A DNA stretch of 64,000 nt from Alviniconcha marisindica (lineage: Eukaryota > Mollusca > Gastropoda > Provannidae). Positions within the stretch are counted from its first letter, which is position 1. Every line of letters begins with the position of its first letter. This document shows positions 36,180-47,870 of the stretch, one piece after another. The position numbers were made by a program, and so were the translations under genes. The notes under the pieces are model-generated. The model was not told the DNA's origin, made no database searches, and worked only from the letters and a program-made list of their open reading frames with translations. The stretch is from assembly GCA_018857735.1 (NCBI GenBank), contig JABMCL010000134.1, positions 186,501-250,500 of the forward strand. The letters run 5' to 3'.

Positions 36180-38265
36180 GACTTAGTCCCAAAAAAGTGT
36201 GCAAAGGGGGGGCCCAATTTTTTGACGTCAATAAAATCCGTTTCAAACACTGTCTTGTTGTTGCTTTGTGTGTGCAATATTGGGAGTATCACAGTGGAAA
36301 AAATATGAGCTCCAAATCTGGAGAGCTGGGAAATATTTTTTTTTTAAAAGTGAAAAGCCCCAAAAATTCACCCCTGAAAACCCCCACTCACAGTGGTGTT
36401 TTGATGCTTCATTCAGCATACGAACAAACTTTACCCAGTCAAATTTGACAGAAGAGATATCATTTAAAATGCATATAAAATCGATTATCACTAATTTTTG
36501 ATTTTGGAATTGAGGCTCCAAAATACCCCCGGGTCGAACTTATTGTGTTGAAATGTTTCATGACCAGCATCCGAAACAATCTAGTGAAGAACGGACTTTC
36601 TTTTTCGTCGAAACTTTACTCCGTCACTGTGGTACGCACTGCATCAGGCCCAATTTTTCCCCTTTTAAAAAACGCAAAGGAAAAAATTTAAATTTTTGCC
36701 TTTTCAATTGGGTCCCCATTTAATACCTTTCACTTTGAAACAAAAGGGGGGGGGGGGAAAAGTTTGTATGCAAAAGGGTGTGGTAATTTTTTTTGAAGCC
36801 CTAAGTTCAACTTTTTTTAAAATTCAAATTTTAAACTTCCGGGTTTTAGATATATTTATATTGGATATGCCAATCTTTTAAAAATATCGGAATGTTCTAC
36901 AGAGGGTTTTTTTGCGTCGATCTAAAGTTTGTTCAATGCTTTTGAAAAATTTTTTTCACAGTTTCTTACAACATGATGTGTGTTAAATCGTAAAGTGAAA
37001 AGCAGATTTGGGTTTTAAACAATTATTCTGATCGTACCTTAATTTTTTTCTTGCGCTTAACGCAGTTCTTTTGTTTACAAAATACCTTCAAAAAAATCAT
37101 TTATATATGGTCAAATTAAAATTGAATTTACGCAGGTTAAAATCGTCAAGTTAGATGTTTAACATTACATTACAACAGAGCTGTGGAAATAATAACGTTC
37201 GACATAATTACAGTGACCATGCCTGTCTGCCTTCCAGAGTTCTAAAAATGTAAGGTGCCGATCTTAATAGCATTATTCTTTGGCTGTGATTTTTTTGGGT
37301 AATATTTATTACGATTTTTTCTATTTATTATTATTACTTCTTTCACTTTTAAGTTAACTGTTCAACTATTTTTTGTCCTAGGCACCTGAGTCAACATGAC
37401 CAAGAAACGCAGGGATGACAGGTTGCGTGTGTTTTTCCTGTGACACCCAAAAGCAGAAAAAGTTGCACTCACTCTTACTTGCTCCATTTTCTCTTACAAA
37501 ACACTTACTTGTTTGTTAAACAATAAGTATTATTTATTTTGTTATGAAAAACAAAGTACCATGTCGTCTATTTAACATTATGCTATCCACTACAACAAAA
37601 TTAATGCAGCAAAAACTGTTCACATGGAAATAGTTATGTGTCTTTATACTCTACAGTAATAAAAAGTTACTGATTTATCATTTTCATCAAGAAACAAACA
37701 GCATTGTACATCTTGTTGAAATAGTAATGTACGACATATTTCTTACATCATTTGCTGTTTATGTCAAGAAAGCTTAAATTTGAGAGAAAAAAATCATCAA
37801 ATCTTCCTTGTCACATATTGTTCTATTAAAGAATAACTGTTTATGTTTCAAAATGTGTTGCTTTTTATTCATTTAAAAATGTTCAAGATTGGCTGTATGT
37901 TGAACGTTATGTATTGCAACAAACTATGCGTAGCATGCTGTTCTGTGTGACACAGAACAACAACAGTTTACTTGGTAATACTCATGTGGATCACATCTTG
38001 TAAGATCAGTTGGGTTTTCGCAGTTAACTGCATGATTAGCAGCACAGTGATGTGGGCTTGTTGTAATGTGTAATGTTCAACATCTTGTCACAAATCACAC
38101 TGAAGTCAAATTTCTCAGGAACGAAGAGCAGCACTGCCTTCTCCCTTCACTGGTGGATGACTTCACATGTGTTCATTCAAAAAATGCATTACTCACTCAC
38201 ATCCTGTCAACTTTATTTTCTAGTACCTCTGTCCTCTTTTCTTGCGCACCTTTTGGCACTAAGTC
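36180..38265. mobile_element. 2.1-kb TIR transposon, family X copy 1 (degraded or poorly sequenced)
   Basis: Same family as 53263-55493. It starts GACTTAGTCCCAAAAAAG and ends CTTTTGGCACTAAGTC, with TATAT on both sides. From about 37330 to the right end it is nearly identical to the other copy. From 36180 to about 37300 it differs mainly by homopolymer gain and loss, plus roughly 145 bp net deletion. No transposase frame. It contains the short MTKKRR frame at 37396-37443. Confidence 0.88.
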
Positions 38266-38301
<36 letters not shown>

Positions 38302-38304
38302 ATA
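38266..38304. repeat. (TA)n microsatellite
   Basis: About 15 TA units next to the transposon end, the likely target site. Confidence 0.9.
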
Positions 38305-39957
38305 TAAATTTTCAAGTCTTGAAAATGTCATTCTAACGTATTTACTGTATGAAAATGTAGTTCTTGTATTAAGAATGTCTTATGAATGAATATTTTATTA
38401 CGCACAACTTCTAACAAAAGAAATAAACCAATACACTATCATCTGCAACATGCTCTAAAATCAATGAATGAATACTTAATACTATGACTGCAAGTTGCTA
38501 TGAAACAAGTGCTACAAATAAAGTTATTTGCATTGTACACAACCTGTGATTTACCCAATACTTTATCATATCAATTATGCAACTTACATAATTAATGAAT
38601 TATTTCAATGTGTGCAACATGCAACAAACTAACAATTTTATAATTTTCAATGTTTGCAGATTATAAATAATAAACAATTGTTTTACTCTGTGCTATAAAT
38701 AAAACTATTATTCACAATCTGCTATGAACAGATAATTTCATTTCCTGAAACTTGCTACAATCTGAATTCATTGTGTGAGGCTATGAATTGTGTAGATCTT
38801 ATATTGTAAATTATGCACCAGCTATGAGTATGACTGACTGTGAGGCACTTCACTGTCTGCTAGTGTTAGAAATGAAGCGCATAAATTGCATTTCACGTTA
38901 TAAACCAAGTTTAGTATACATGTGCAAAACTGTGACAAACAAACTGGGTACAATAAATAAACCAATTCCTTGTGCACAAGCTAGGAATGACATTGATTCA
39001 CCATTTTACAACTGGTGCTAATGCTATGTCAGTATAAATAAACCAGCTGACAGTGATCAATGATTAAATATAAATGTCTGACCAGGTGCAGGGCTACCTA
39101 GTAAGCTAAAAATGAAAATACTGAAACATTTGATCACAATACAATAAAATGGGTAAATTAGGAAGCACAATTTGAAATGATGGTGTTTGGCAGGGGAGTT
39201 CATTTATAAGCATGACCAGTCGGACAGTGACACACTCCCTGATAATTACACAAGACAAAGAAGGGTGTAACAAATACAAAAGAACAAGTGAGCAAGACTG
39301 CATTATGCAGTGTTATACCTTCGACCACATCACTGTCACCGCACATTTCTGACAAAGAAAACAAAGTACACAAAATGTATGAATTAGTCTGTTAAGACTA
39401 GTAATGTTAATCATGTGACTAAATTCTAATTAACTGTTCCTTTCACTTTTACACTTGGTAAAACAGCAAAAGTGGAGCAGTAACTTTAGTATTAATTAGT
39501 GTTTACTAATCTATGATGGATATCTATTAAAATCAGAGCAAATAAAACACAAAAGCAGAGCACATAAACAACAACAAAAGTACAACCAAATCACTATGTC
39601 TACAGATGAGAAAAATATACATATGTGTACATTATACAAATTTCATTCACAATTAAACAATTTATCACAAACAAAATCAAATGTAATAAGTTAAATAACT
39701 TAAAATCACTTGACTATGACATTAAAACTAAACCAAACACCATGATAGATACTCAGAAAAGATATATATATATTCTACCTTCTTCCCCAAAACTGTGTTT
39801 TTGTTTTTAACAAAATATTTAGAAAACTGGATATAAATTTATACTACGGACTTTTTAGTTCATGGATTAAAAATTTAAAAACTACAACTGTAAATTAACA
39901 ATTTAGTACCATAATCTCTAATAAAAATATAAAAGTGGTTTGTTGTTTGTTCGTTCT
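38305..39957. other. AT-rich presumed intron
   Basis: No exon, repeat array or mobile element recognised in 1.6 kb. Short phrases with TGCAACATGC recur loosely around 38450-38660. Confidence 0.4.
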
Positions 39958-40019
39958 CTCTATCTCTCACTCTCTCTCTCTCTCTCTCTCTCTCTCCCCC
40001 TCTCTCTCTCTTTCTCTCA
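39958..40019. repeat. (CT)n microsatellite
   Basis: About 30 CT units with minor interruptions. Confidence 0.95.
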
Positions 40020-40244
40020 TTTGCACAGCAGTTATTATTAATACAGTGCAATCTAACAGTCACAGACAATGACACTACATAACTTATATTATTATTGTTA
40101 TTGGGTATTATTATTACTAATGAGTAACTGAAAAAAGTATGCTTTTCACGATTAAACTTTTGTCACAACAAAATTATGTTTTTCGCAACATTATGCTGAG
40201 CTACCAAATGTGGTCGGTCCCATACATGTGCAAATGAAGGGTGG

Positions 40245-41560
40245 GAAACTGGTAATGCAGCAGAAATTGATGTAGGCAGTGGACTACCACTGACCTCATT
40301 CTGTGGGGAAACTATGGTAATGCAGCAGAAACTGATGTAGGCAGTGGACTACCACTGACCTCATTCTGTGGGGAAACTATGGTAATGCAGTGGAAACTGA
40401 TGTAGGCTGTGGACTACCACTGACCTCATTCTGTGGGGAAACTATGGTAATGCAGCAGAAACTGATGTAGGCAGTGGACTACCACTGACCTCATTCTGTG
40501 GGGAAACTATGGTAATGCAGCAGAAATTGATGTAGGCTGTGGACTACCACTGACCTCATTCTGTGGGGAAACTGGTAATGCAGTGGAAACTGAGGTAGGC
40601 TGTGGACTACCACTGACCTCATTCTGTGGGGAAACTATGGTAATGCAGCGGAAACTGAGGTAGGCTGTGGACTACCACTGACCTCATTCTGTGGGGAAAC
40701 TGGTAATGCAGTGGAAACTGAGGTAGGCTGTGGACTACCAAATGACCTCATTCTGTGGGGAAACTGGTAATGCAGTGGAAACTGAGGTAGGCTGTGGACT
40801 ACCACTGACCTCATTCTGTGGGGAAACTGGTAATGCAGTGGAAACTGAGGTAGGCTGTGGACTACCAAATGACCTCATTCTGTGGGGAAACTGGTAATGC
40901 AGTGGAAACTGAGGTAGGCTGTGGACTACCACTGACCTCATTCTGTGGGGAAACTGGTAATGCAGTGGAAACTGAGGTAGGCAATGGACTACCACTGACC
41001 TCATTCTGTGGGGTAACTATGGTAATGCAGAGGAAACTGAGGTAGGCAGTAGACTACCACTGACCTCATTCTGTGGGGTAACTATGCTAATGCAGAGGAA
41101 ACTGATGTAGACAGTGGACTACCACTGACCTCATTCTGTGGAGAAACTATGGTAATGCAGTGGAAACTGATGTAGGCAGTGGACTACCACTGACCTCATT
41201 CTGTGGGGAAACTATGGTAATGCAGTGGAAACTGATGTAGGCAGTGGACTACCACTGACCTCATTCTGTGGGGAAACTATGGTAATGCAGTGGAAACTGA
41301 TGTAGGCAGTGGACTACCACTGACCTCATTCTGTGGGGAAACTATGGTAATGCAGTGGAAACTGATGTAGGCTGTGGACTACCACTGACCTCATTCTGTG
41401 GGGAAACTATGGTAATGCAGTGGAAACTGTGGTAGGCAGTAGACTACCAATGACTTCATCCTATCAATCTATGGGGAAACTATGGTAATGCAGTGGAAAC
41501 TGAGGCAGGTGGTGGACTACCACTGAGTCAGTGACTGACCTTATTCTGTGTCACCAACCC
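40245..41560. repeat. 63-65-bp minisatellite, about 21 copies
   Basis: The unit begins TGGACTACCACTGACCTCAT and contains TCTGTGGGGAAACTATGGTA and ATGCAGTGGAAACTGATGTA. Units lacking AT in ACTATGG cluster at 40570-40990, so length variants are grouped. Outer copies are more diverged. Confidence 0.95.
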
Positions 41561-41784
41561 TGGCTGGCCTGGCAGCTGTCAAAGTTGGTATGTTCTGACA
41601 ACTGACTTCACACTTTCAGGTCAGAGAGACAGCAAGTGAGTGAGAGAGAGTCTGCTTAAAGCCTCCAGTTAAAACACATTCTGTCATAGTCATACAGATC
41701 TGAACTTGTTTGTGTATACTAAATGCATAGGGTTTGAGCAATTCCTTGAGTTTTTCTGCATATTGCAACCCCTGAATAATAATA

Positions 41785-41885
41785 CATTAATATCAGTCAG
41801 TTCTGCAACACAGTATCTCACAGCCAAGGGTGAACACACCATGCTTTACAAGATCAACAAAAGTGTGTACATAAAACTTCAAAAA
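41785..41885 (+). repeat. Dispersed repeat leading into a microsatellite, copy 2
   Basis: Matches 1735-1863 (CAGTATCTCACAGCCAAGGG, TGCTTTACAAGATCAACAAA, CTTCAAAAATGTG) and again ends in a dinucleotide tract. Confidence 0.6.
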
Positions 41886-41981
41886 TGTGTGTGTGTGTTT
41901 GTGTGTGCATGCGTGCGTGCGTGCATGCATGCGTGCGTGTGCTCTTCCTGACATGCAAGACTTGCGGATGTGTGTGCATGC

Positions 41982-42075
<94 letters not shown>
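41886..42075. repeat. (GT)n with GTGC interruptions
   Basis: GTGC-rich segment at 41886-41940, then about 48 uninterrupted GT units from about 41978. Confidence 0.97.
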
Positions 42076-42078
<3 letters not shown>

Positions 42079-42110
42079 TGTGTTGTGTATATGTTCAGTC
42101 TGTAAAAAAT

Positions 42111-42128
42111 ACCCCCCCCCCCCCCCCC
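42111..42128. repeat. Poly-C run
   Basis: About 18 cytosines. Confidence 0.9.
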
Positions 42129-42734
42129 TGAGGAAGGCAGTCTCCGAAAATTTGGGAATTTTATGCCAACTTGTTTTTCTTTGATTTTATCAATTTACAA
42201 TACTGTGTTCATCACACACCACACACACAGGTACACAGAATGTAACTGGGGTGAGAGAACTGTATTATACAGTGTGTGTGTGTGTGGAGGGGGAGAGGGG
42301 ATGACCGTTCTAAATCAGTTTCTGTGGTATTGTTTGTAGAGGCAAGTCTTTAAGGCAGTTACAAAGGCATGGGAGGAATGACTGTGATGCTGTGTCAGAA
42401 GGGAAGATAAAGAGGGGTGGCCAAAGGTTTCTTGGGGGCGCAAGTAGCCACTGTCAGACAAGCCAAAAGCCGCTTAGAAGGGGTGTACACAGTGACTGTG
42501 TGAGAAGGGGATGAGCCAGAGAGGTAGCTGCGACAGTTGACAGTTTGTAAATTGTAGTAAGTGCACACTTCCTGGGATAAAAGAAAACTGACAAAGAAAC
42601 AGATCAAATGCACAGAACAGGCCATGTAATCATGGAGAGGCAAACAAATGCTGGTAAGGTGCCTTCATAAACTATCACCTCTCTCTGACCTTTACTATAG
42701 ATGACCCTGCAGGGCTGGCAAATGGCAGTAGTTA

Positions 42735-42914
42735 AATTACTTAAACCAGTTAAAATCCAGTCTCTGTCCCTCTGGCTGCTCTCTCTCAGACTGTTAAATT
42801 ACTTAAACTAGTTTAAATCCAGTCTCTGTCCCTCTCTCTCTCAGATTGTTAAATTACTTAAACTAGTTAAAATCCAATCTCTGTCCCTCTCTCTCAGATT
42901 GTTTTCTTCACTCT

Positions 42915-42971
<57 letters not shown>
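42735..42971. repeat. Three about 60-bp repeats then (CT)n
   Basis: TTAAATTACTTAAACTAGTT with AAATCCAGTCTCTGTCCCTC repeats three times, followed by a CT tract at 42908-42971. Confidence 0.88.
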
Positions 42972-42974
<3 letters not shown>

Positions 42975-43950
42975 CTTCTTCTACTGAACCCCTCTGCAAG
43001 GCAGGGAACCTTTCGGTCCCTCTAGGTAGAAACTGAAAGCTTACAGTGCAGAACTACTTCTGTGCCTGTCTCACCTTCATCCACAGATGCAGTTACACTA
43101 AAAAACAAAAACAATAAAAGCATAATACTTGCAACTTTAGTTTTAACACAGTAACAGTAATTAATTTATAATTAGCATCATTAAATTACTGTGGCCAATT
43201 CTCAGGTGTAGGAACTGATTCAAAAGAAAAACTTGGAAATCTAGCTGCCCATGTGCTTTCAAGACTTTCCTAACATTCACTTTTTCTAAGCTGAAACACA
43301 GCACAGAATCATGTAAGAATGACCGCGTTCAAGCCTGTTGCCAGCCCACGAGAGTAACAGCAAGTGACTGTGTTCACAATTATGCAACCAAGACAGGCAA
43401 TAGCCGCATGTGAATGCACTCCGTATGTTTCACGGGTATTTGGTGCAGAACTAAAACTGGTGCATCCTTTTTCTTTTTTTTGTACCGCCGATTTCTTTTC
43501 CCCACAGACAATAGTTTTTCTCCATGAAGTCAGTTTAACTGCCATGGAAATTTGCATTTTCACGGACAATTCCCATGCCTGAATTCTAAAGAAAAAATTA
43601 AAACCATTCCTTCACAGAAAACTGCTGTTAATGCTGAAGCTGAGCAGTGCACACTACTGCCAATAGTGCTAGCCCCGATCTCCTCAACACTCAAGTACAG
43701 CTATGGCAGGCCTCTGTGTACATAGTCACAACATACCAGGGCTGGGTATAGTGTCTCTGTTAACTGTGCCATGTCACACTGTGCCTGGGACAACCACTAA
43801 CACTGTAAACAAATGACTCCTCTCAGCTGACACTGGGTCACTTCAATTTCAAGGGGCAGAGCACATATAATATATAGTCTACCAGTTTACCAACCACTTC
43901 TTCCTTTGCTCTCTTTTTGCCTCTTTAAGTCTTTTCTTTCTTGGTGTGAC
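42975..43950. other. Single-copy-looking stretch, no exon supported
   Basis: A minus-strand frame at 43309-43569 lacks splice context and protein-like composition. Confidence 0.35.
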
Positions 43951-43955
43951 TCTGT

Positions 43956-43957
<2 letters not shown>

Positions 43958-44026
<69 letters not shown>

Positions 44027-44053
44027 TGTGTGTGTGTGTGTGTCTGTGTGTGT
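43958..44053. repeat. (GT)n microsatellite
   Basis: About 45 GT units with two CT interruptions. Confidence 0.97.
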
Positions 44054-44326
44054 TAGAGTTCTTTTTTCTTTTTTAGGGGAGGGTCTTGGATTTTAACATC
44101 CCAACCATATAAGGTCACCTCAAGACAAATCACACATTCAAAATTATTTTACACCAGTTCAGTGATTGTGCTAGACATTTTTCAAACCAGTGTGACATAA
44201 GGGAGTGAAAGTGGTTCACCTAAACTGGTCAGAAAATTGCTGTGACCAGTCAGATACAAGGTAATCTATAGTATACTATTAAAGCTCTACTAACATGCAA
44301 CCTGTTCCCTTCCCCATCTAGAAACA

Positions 44327-44550
44327 CACACACACACACACACACATCCACCCCCCCCCCCACCCACACACACACATGCATGCCCACACACACACATGCA
44401 TGCCCACACCACACACACACACACACACACACACACATGCATGCCCACACACACACACACACATGCATGCCCACACACACACACACACACACATGCACCC
44501 ACACACACACACATGCATGCCCACACACATGCATGCCCACACACACAAAC
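44327..44550. repeat. (CA)n with CATGCATGCC interruptions
   Basis: CA tracts broken at intervals by CATGCATGCCCACACA. The interruption recurs seven times, giving an irregular 22-46-bp higher-order repeat. Confidence 0.94.
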
Positions 44551-45049
44551 AGAGCTTCTGCTAGACTGGCATATGCCCATTTTTACCAGTAAATGTTTCC
44601 TTTGTACCAGTAAAAAATGTTGCCAGCACCATGTACCAGCTGAAACTGAATGCTCTGTGTGACTTGCTGGAGATACTCTGTAACCTGGGTCCAGAAGCAA
44701 GTGGAAGCTCCAGCTGAACAAATCGCTTCCAGTGTTGATCAGCAAGCAAAACAACTAATGCTATCTGTTACACCAGACAGGGTAGGCATCACATGCTAAA
44801 AACAAAACTTGTTCACTGCCAGCACCCTATCCACCCCACCCACCTCCTTAAATGGACATGTCCCAAAGTACCAGTGCTGACTGCAAGATACCAAACCATT
44901 CCATTTCTGTTTGGATAAATCAGCTTTGCTGTACAATTTTTCTCATTCCACCTTTATTCTAGAACTAACTGCATCAATATGGCACAAAAAAGCATGATAT
45001 GGTGATCAGTTTTACTTAGGCTAAAAGCCTTTATCTAGTCTTTGCCAGC

Positions 45050-47870
45050 CTAAGCTATTCTAACTTTCAACACTGAGGTCACTGCGTGCGTGGGCAAAAC
45101 CCAGTGAAGAAATGTCTTGTTTTGCCAAATGGAATCTAGCCTGCTCTTAAAAGCCTGCAGGGATGGGGCATCAGCAACCTCTGGTGGCAGCAAGTTCCAG
45201 CTGTCCACGACTCTAAAGGTGAAAATATGCTGACACAGCCTGGTGTAACATCTAAGCTTTTTGACTTATATTTGTGTCCTTGTTACTGTTTCCACATCCA
45301 TTTTCAACAGACTGTTGTTGACGCTGTAAAGGCCATAAATATGCGTCTCAATCATGTCTCCCCTCTCCCTGCAATACTTCATACTTGGTAAATCCACACT
45401 CTTCAGTCCTTCACTGTAGTCAAGGTCTTTGAGACCAGGAACTAATTTTGTTGCACATCTTTGGACACCTCTGATCAGTAATCTGTTCTTTTGGAAGCAT
45501 GGCACCCAAAAAGCATTGCCAAACTCAAGGCGTGGCCACACAAGAACAGTAAACAGCATTTTCATGCTTTCCCTATCAAGACACTGATAAGATCCCCTAA
45601 TGAGACCAAGAACTCTGTTTGCCTTGTTGACATGCTCTTCCACATGCTTGAAGAATTTCAGCTTGCTGTCTAGGAGGATGCCAGGTCCTCTGAAGTGCCT
45701 AATGTCACCCTTTCCCCAGCACCATGCTGTTTTAGGTTGTAAACCTGTCTGTCTGGGCTTATTTGGCCCCAGATGAAGCATTTTACACTTCTCTGCATTA
45801 CATCACAGCTGCCAACTCTACCAACTTATCCAAATCTCACTGTAATTTGGCTACACTTTCCTTCTCAACTTCAGCAAAAACTTTCATGTTATCTGCATAC
45901 ATCGGGCACAAACTGTTCAGTGTCATGTAAGTCACTGATGAAAATGACAAAAAGCACTGGTCCTAGGACACTCCCCTGAGGAACACCACTAGTTACAGGC
46001 ACCCAGTCTGAGCAAGTACTATTTACACCTGGGCAGCCTTTGGCATCCGCAACGAAGAAGTCCTTTGAAGAAGTCCTTATCCGTGCTAACGCACTCGATC
46101 AAGTCCCACAGGATTAGACAATGGTGTGGCACAGAATCAAAGGCATTCAAAAAGTCTATTTAGACAGCATCCACTGGTACATGTTTGTCAAGCAATTCTA
46201 ACACTGCCATGAGGTTTGGGAGCATTTACTATAAGCCCAGCTTGTTTAATGCTCATACAATGATTTTGATTGTCCATATTTTCATGAATGTAAATAAACT
46301 TTGTTTAAACCAAGAGGTTTGATGTGTGGGACCTTTTTGCAATGAAACTGTGTTGACACACTGACAAGAAACTGTTGCTCTCCATGTCATGTGTTCAGCC
46401 ACTTTATCCCTACTGGTTAAGCTGACTGGACAATAATTTCCATCTTTGCTTTTGTCCCCTTTCTTAAAAAGCGGAGTAACATTTACATCTTTCCAGGATT
46501 CTGGGAGTTTCCCCTCAGCCAGTGACTTACAAAAGTAAAAAATCAGCACTACTGGTTCTGACAGTTGTTCTGCTAGTTCCCTACAAACTCAAGGATAAAA
46601 GCCATCAGGGTCGGGCAATCTGCCAAGGTTTAAATTCTGCAGTTTCTTCAGAACAGACTCCCTAGTGCACTCCACATCACTGAGTGAGGTATGGCACTGT
46701 TTCTTCTTACATTCTGGAACACCCTCCATGTTTTCCTCGGTAAACACACTGCAGAAGAAGTTGTTCAGGATCTCTGCCTTTTGGATGTCAAAGGACACTC
46801 TACCACCACAACATCTACCATGCCCTATATCCCCTGTCTTATTTTCTTTTTGCTTTTGGCATTATATATGCACAAAATGCCTTTGGGTTCTGTTTAGCCT
46901 CCCTAGCTACAGACTTCTCATAGTCCCAAGTTGCTTGATGACACGCACCTTTGGCTTGGTCCCTAGCTTCTGCATACTTAACATAATCTTTGCCTTCTCT
47001 AGTTTGCATGTATCTTTCATAAGCTTGTCTTTTCTTTCTTTTTTATCTTGGCTAGAGCCTTTTCATTCCACCACAAGGGTTTTCTTTGTTTGGGTGATAT
47101 GCCACTACAGGCGCCACACTTACAGATGTTAGAAAAGCAGTCACAGCCCTCTACTTGAAACTCAGCTGACTGAACAGCATACTTTAAATTCTTAGGTAAG
47201 ATTTCAGTAAACAAACAATATCCAATATCAGATTGATCGTGCTCAAGGAGATAACAGAACTTTGTGTGTTTACCTAATATTTCATTTGGTTTGTGATGGT
47301 CTTTGCCCTGTTGTCCCAGTGCGTGCTGGCAGGGATGGACACCTGTCTTGTCACATTCACTGCTCTCTTTCTTCTGATGCCCCAGTAGGCAGACACCTGT
47401 CTTGTCACATTCACTGCTCTCTTTCTTCTGATGCCCCAGTAGGCAGACACCTGTCTTGTCACATTCACTGCCCTCTTTCTTCTGATGCCCCAGTAGGCAG
47501 ACACCTGTCTTGTCACATTCACTCCCTCTCTTTCTTCTGATGCCCCAGTAGGCAGACACCTGTCTTGTCACATTCACTGCTCTCTTTCTTCTGATGCCCC
47601 AGTAGGCAGACACCTGTCTTGTCACATTCACTGCTCTCTTTCTTCTGATGCCCCAGTAGGCAGACACCTGTCTTGTCACATTCACTGCTCTCTTTCTTCT
47701 GATGCCCCAGTAGGCAGACACCCGTCTTGTCACATTCACTGCTCTCTTTCTTCTGATGCCCCAGTAGGCAGACACCTGTCTTGTCACATTCACTGCTCTC
47801 TTTCTTCTGATGCCCCAGTAGGCAGTGTCCCCCTTGCTTTCTAAAATCACATACAGTCATGTGTTTTTTC
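45050..47870 (-). mobile_element. Decayed CR1-like non-LTR retrotransposon (LINE)
   Basis: Minus-strand pieces in order: a spacer with KPLWWNEKALAKIKKK (about 47075), KYAEARDQAKGACHQA (about 46970), KAEILNNFFCSVFTEENM (about 46780), GKLPESWKDVNVTPLFKKGD (about 46510), an AFDSVPHH-like motif (about 46140), [15 protein letters not shown] (about 45990), the catalytic box as YADN rather than YADD (about 45900), SKLKFFKHVEEHVNKANRVL (about 45660), a GVQRCATKLVPGLKDL motif (about 45440), and a C-terminal WNLLPPEVADAPSLQAFKSR ending at a stop at 45052-45050. This is the CR1-clade RT layout. Frameshifts, stops and the catalytic change make it inactive. The endonuclease is missing. Its 5' side carries a minisatellite. 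Confidence 0.88.
47338..47824 (-). repeat. 54-bp minisatellite inside the LINE, 9 copies
   Basis: The unit CAGACACCTGTCTTGTCACA + TTCACTGCTCTCTTTCTTCT + GATGCCCCAGTAGG is 54 bp, so each copy adds 18 codons (minus strand VSAYWGIRRKRAVNVTRQ in one frame, ECDKTGVCLLGHQKKESS in another). One unit near 47520 has an extra base, shifting the frame. Copies are otherwise nearly identical, so amplification is recent relative to the decay of the LINE. Confidence 0.95.

Noticed and set aside
40245..41560. CRISPR-like regular array
   Set aside because: Units are continuous repeats with no unique spacers, in an animal genome. It is a minisatellite. The same applies to 2305-2945 and 51246-51602.
47017..47850. 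277-residue minus-strand frame as a host gene
   Set aside because: It is the 54-bp minisatellite joined to the decayed LINE spacer. The KPLWWNEKALAKIKKK motif places it within the CR1-like element.
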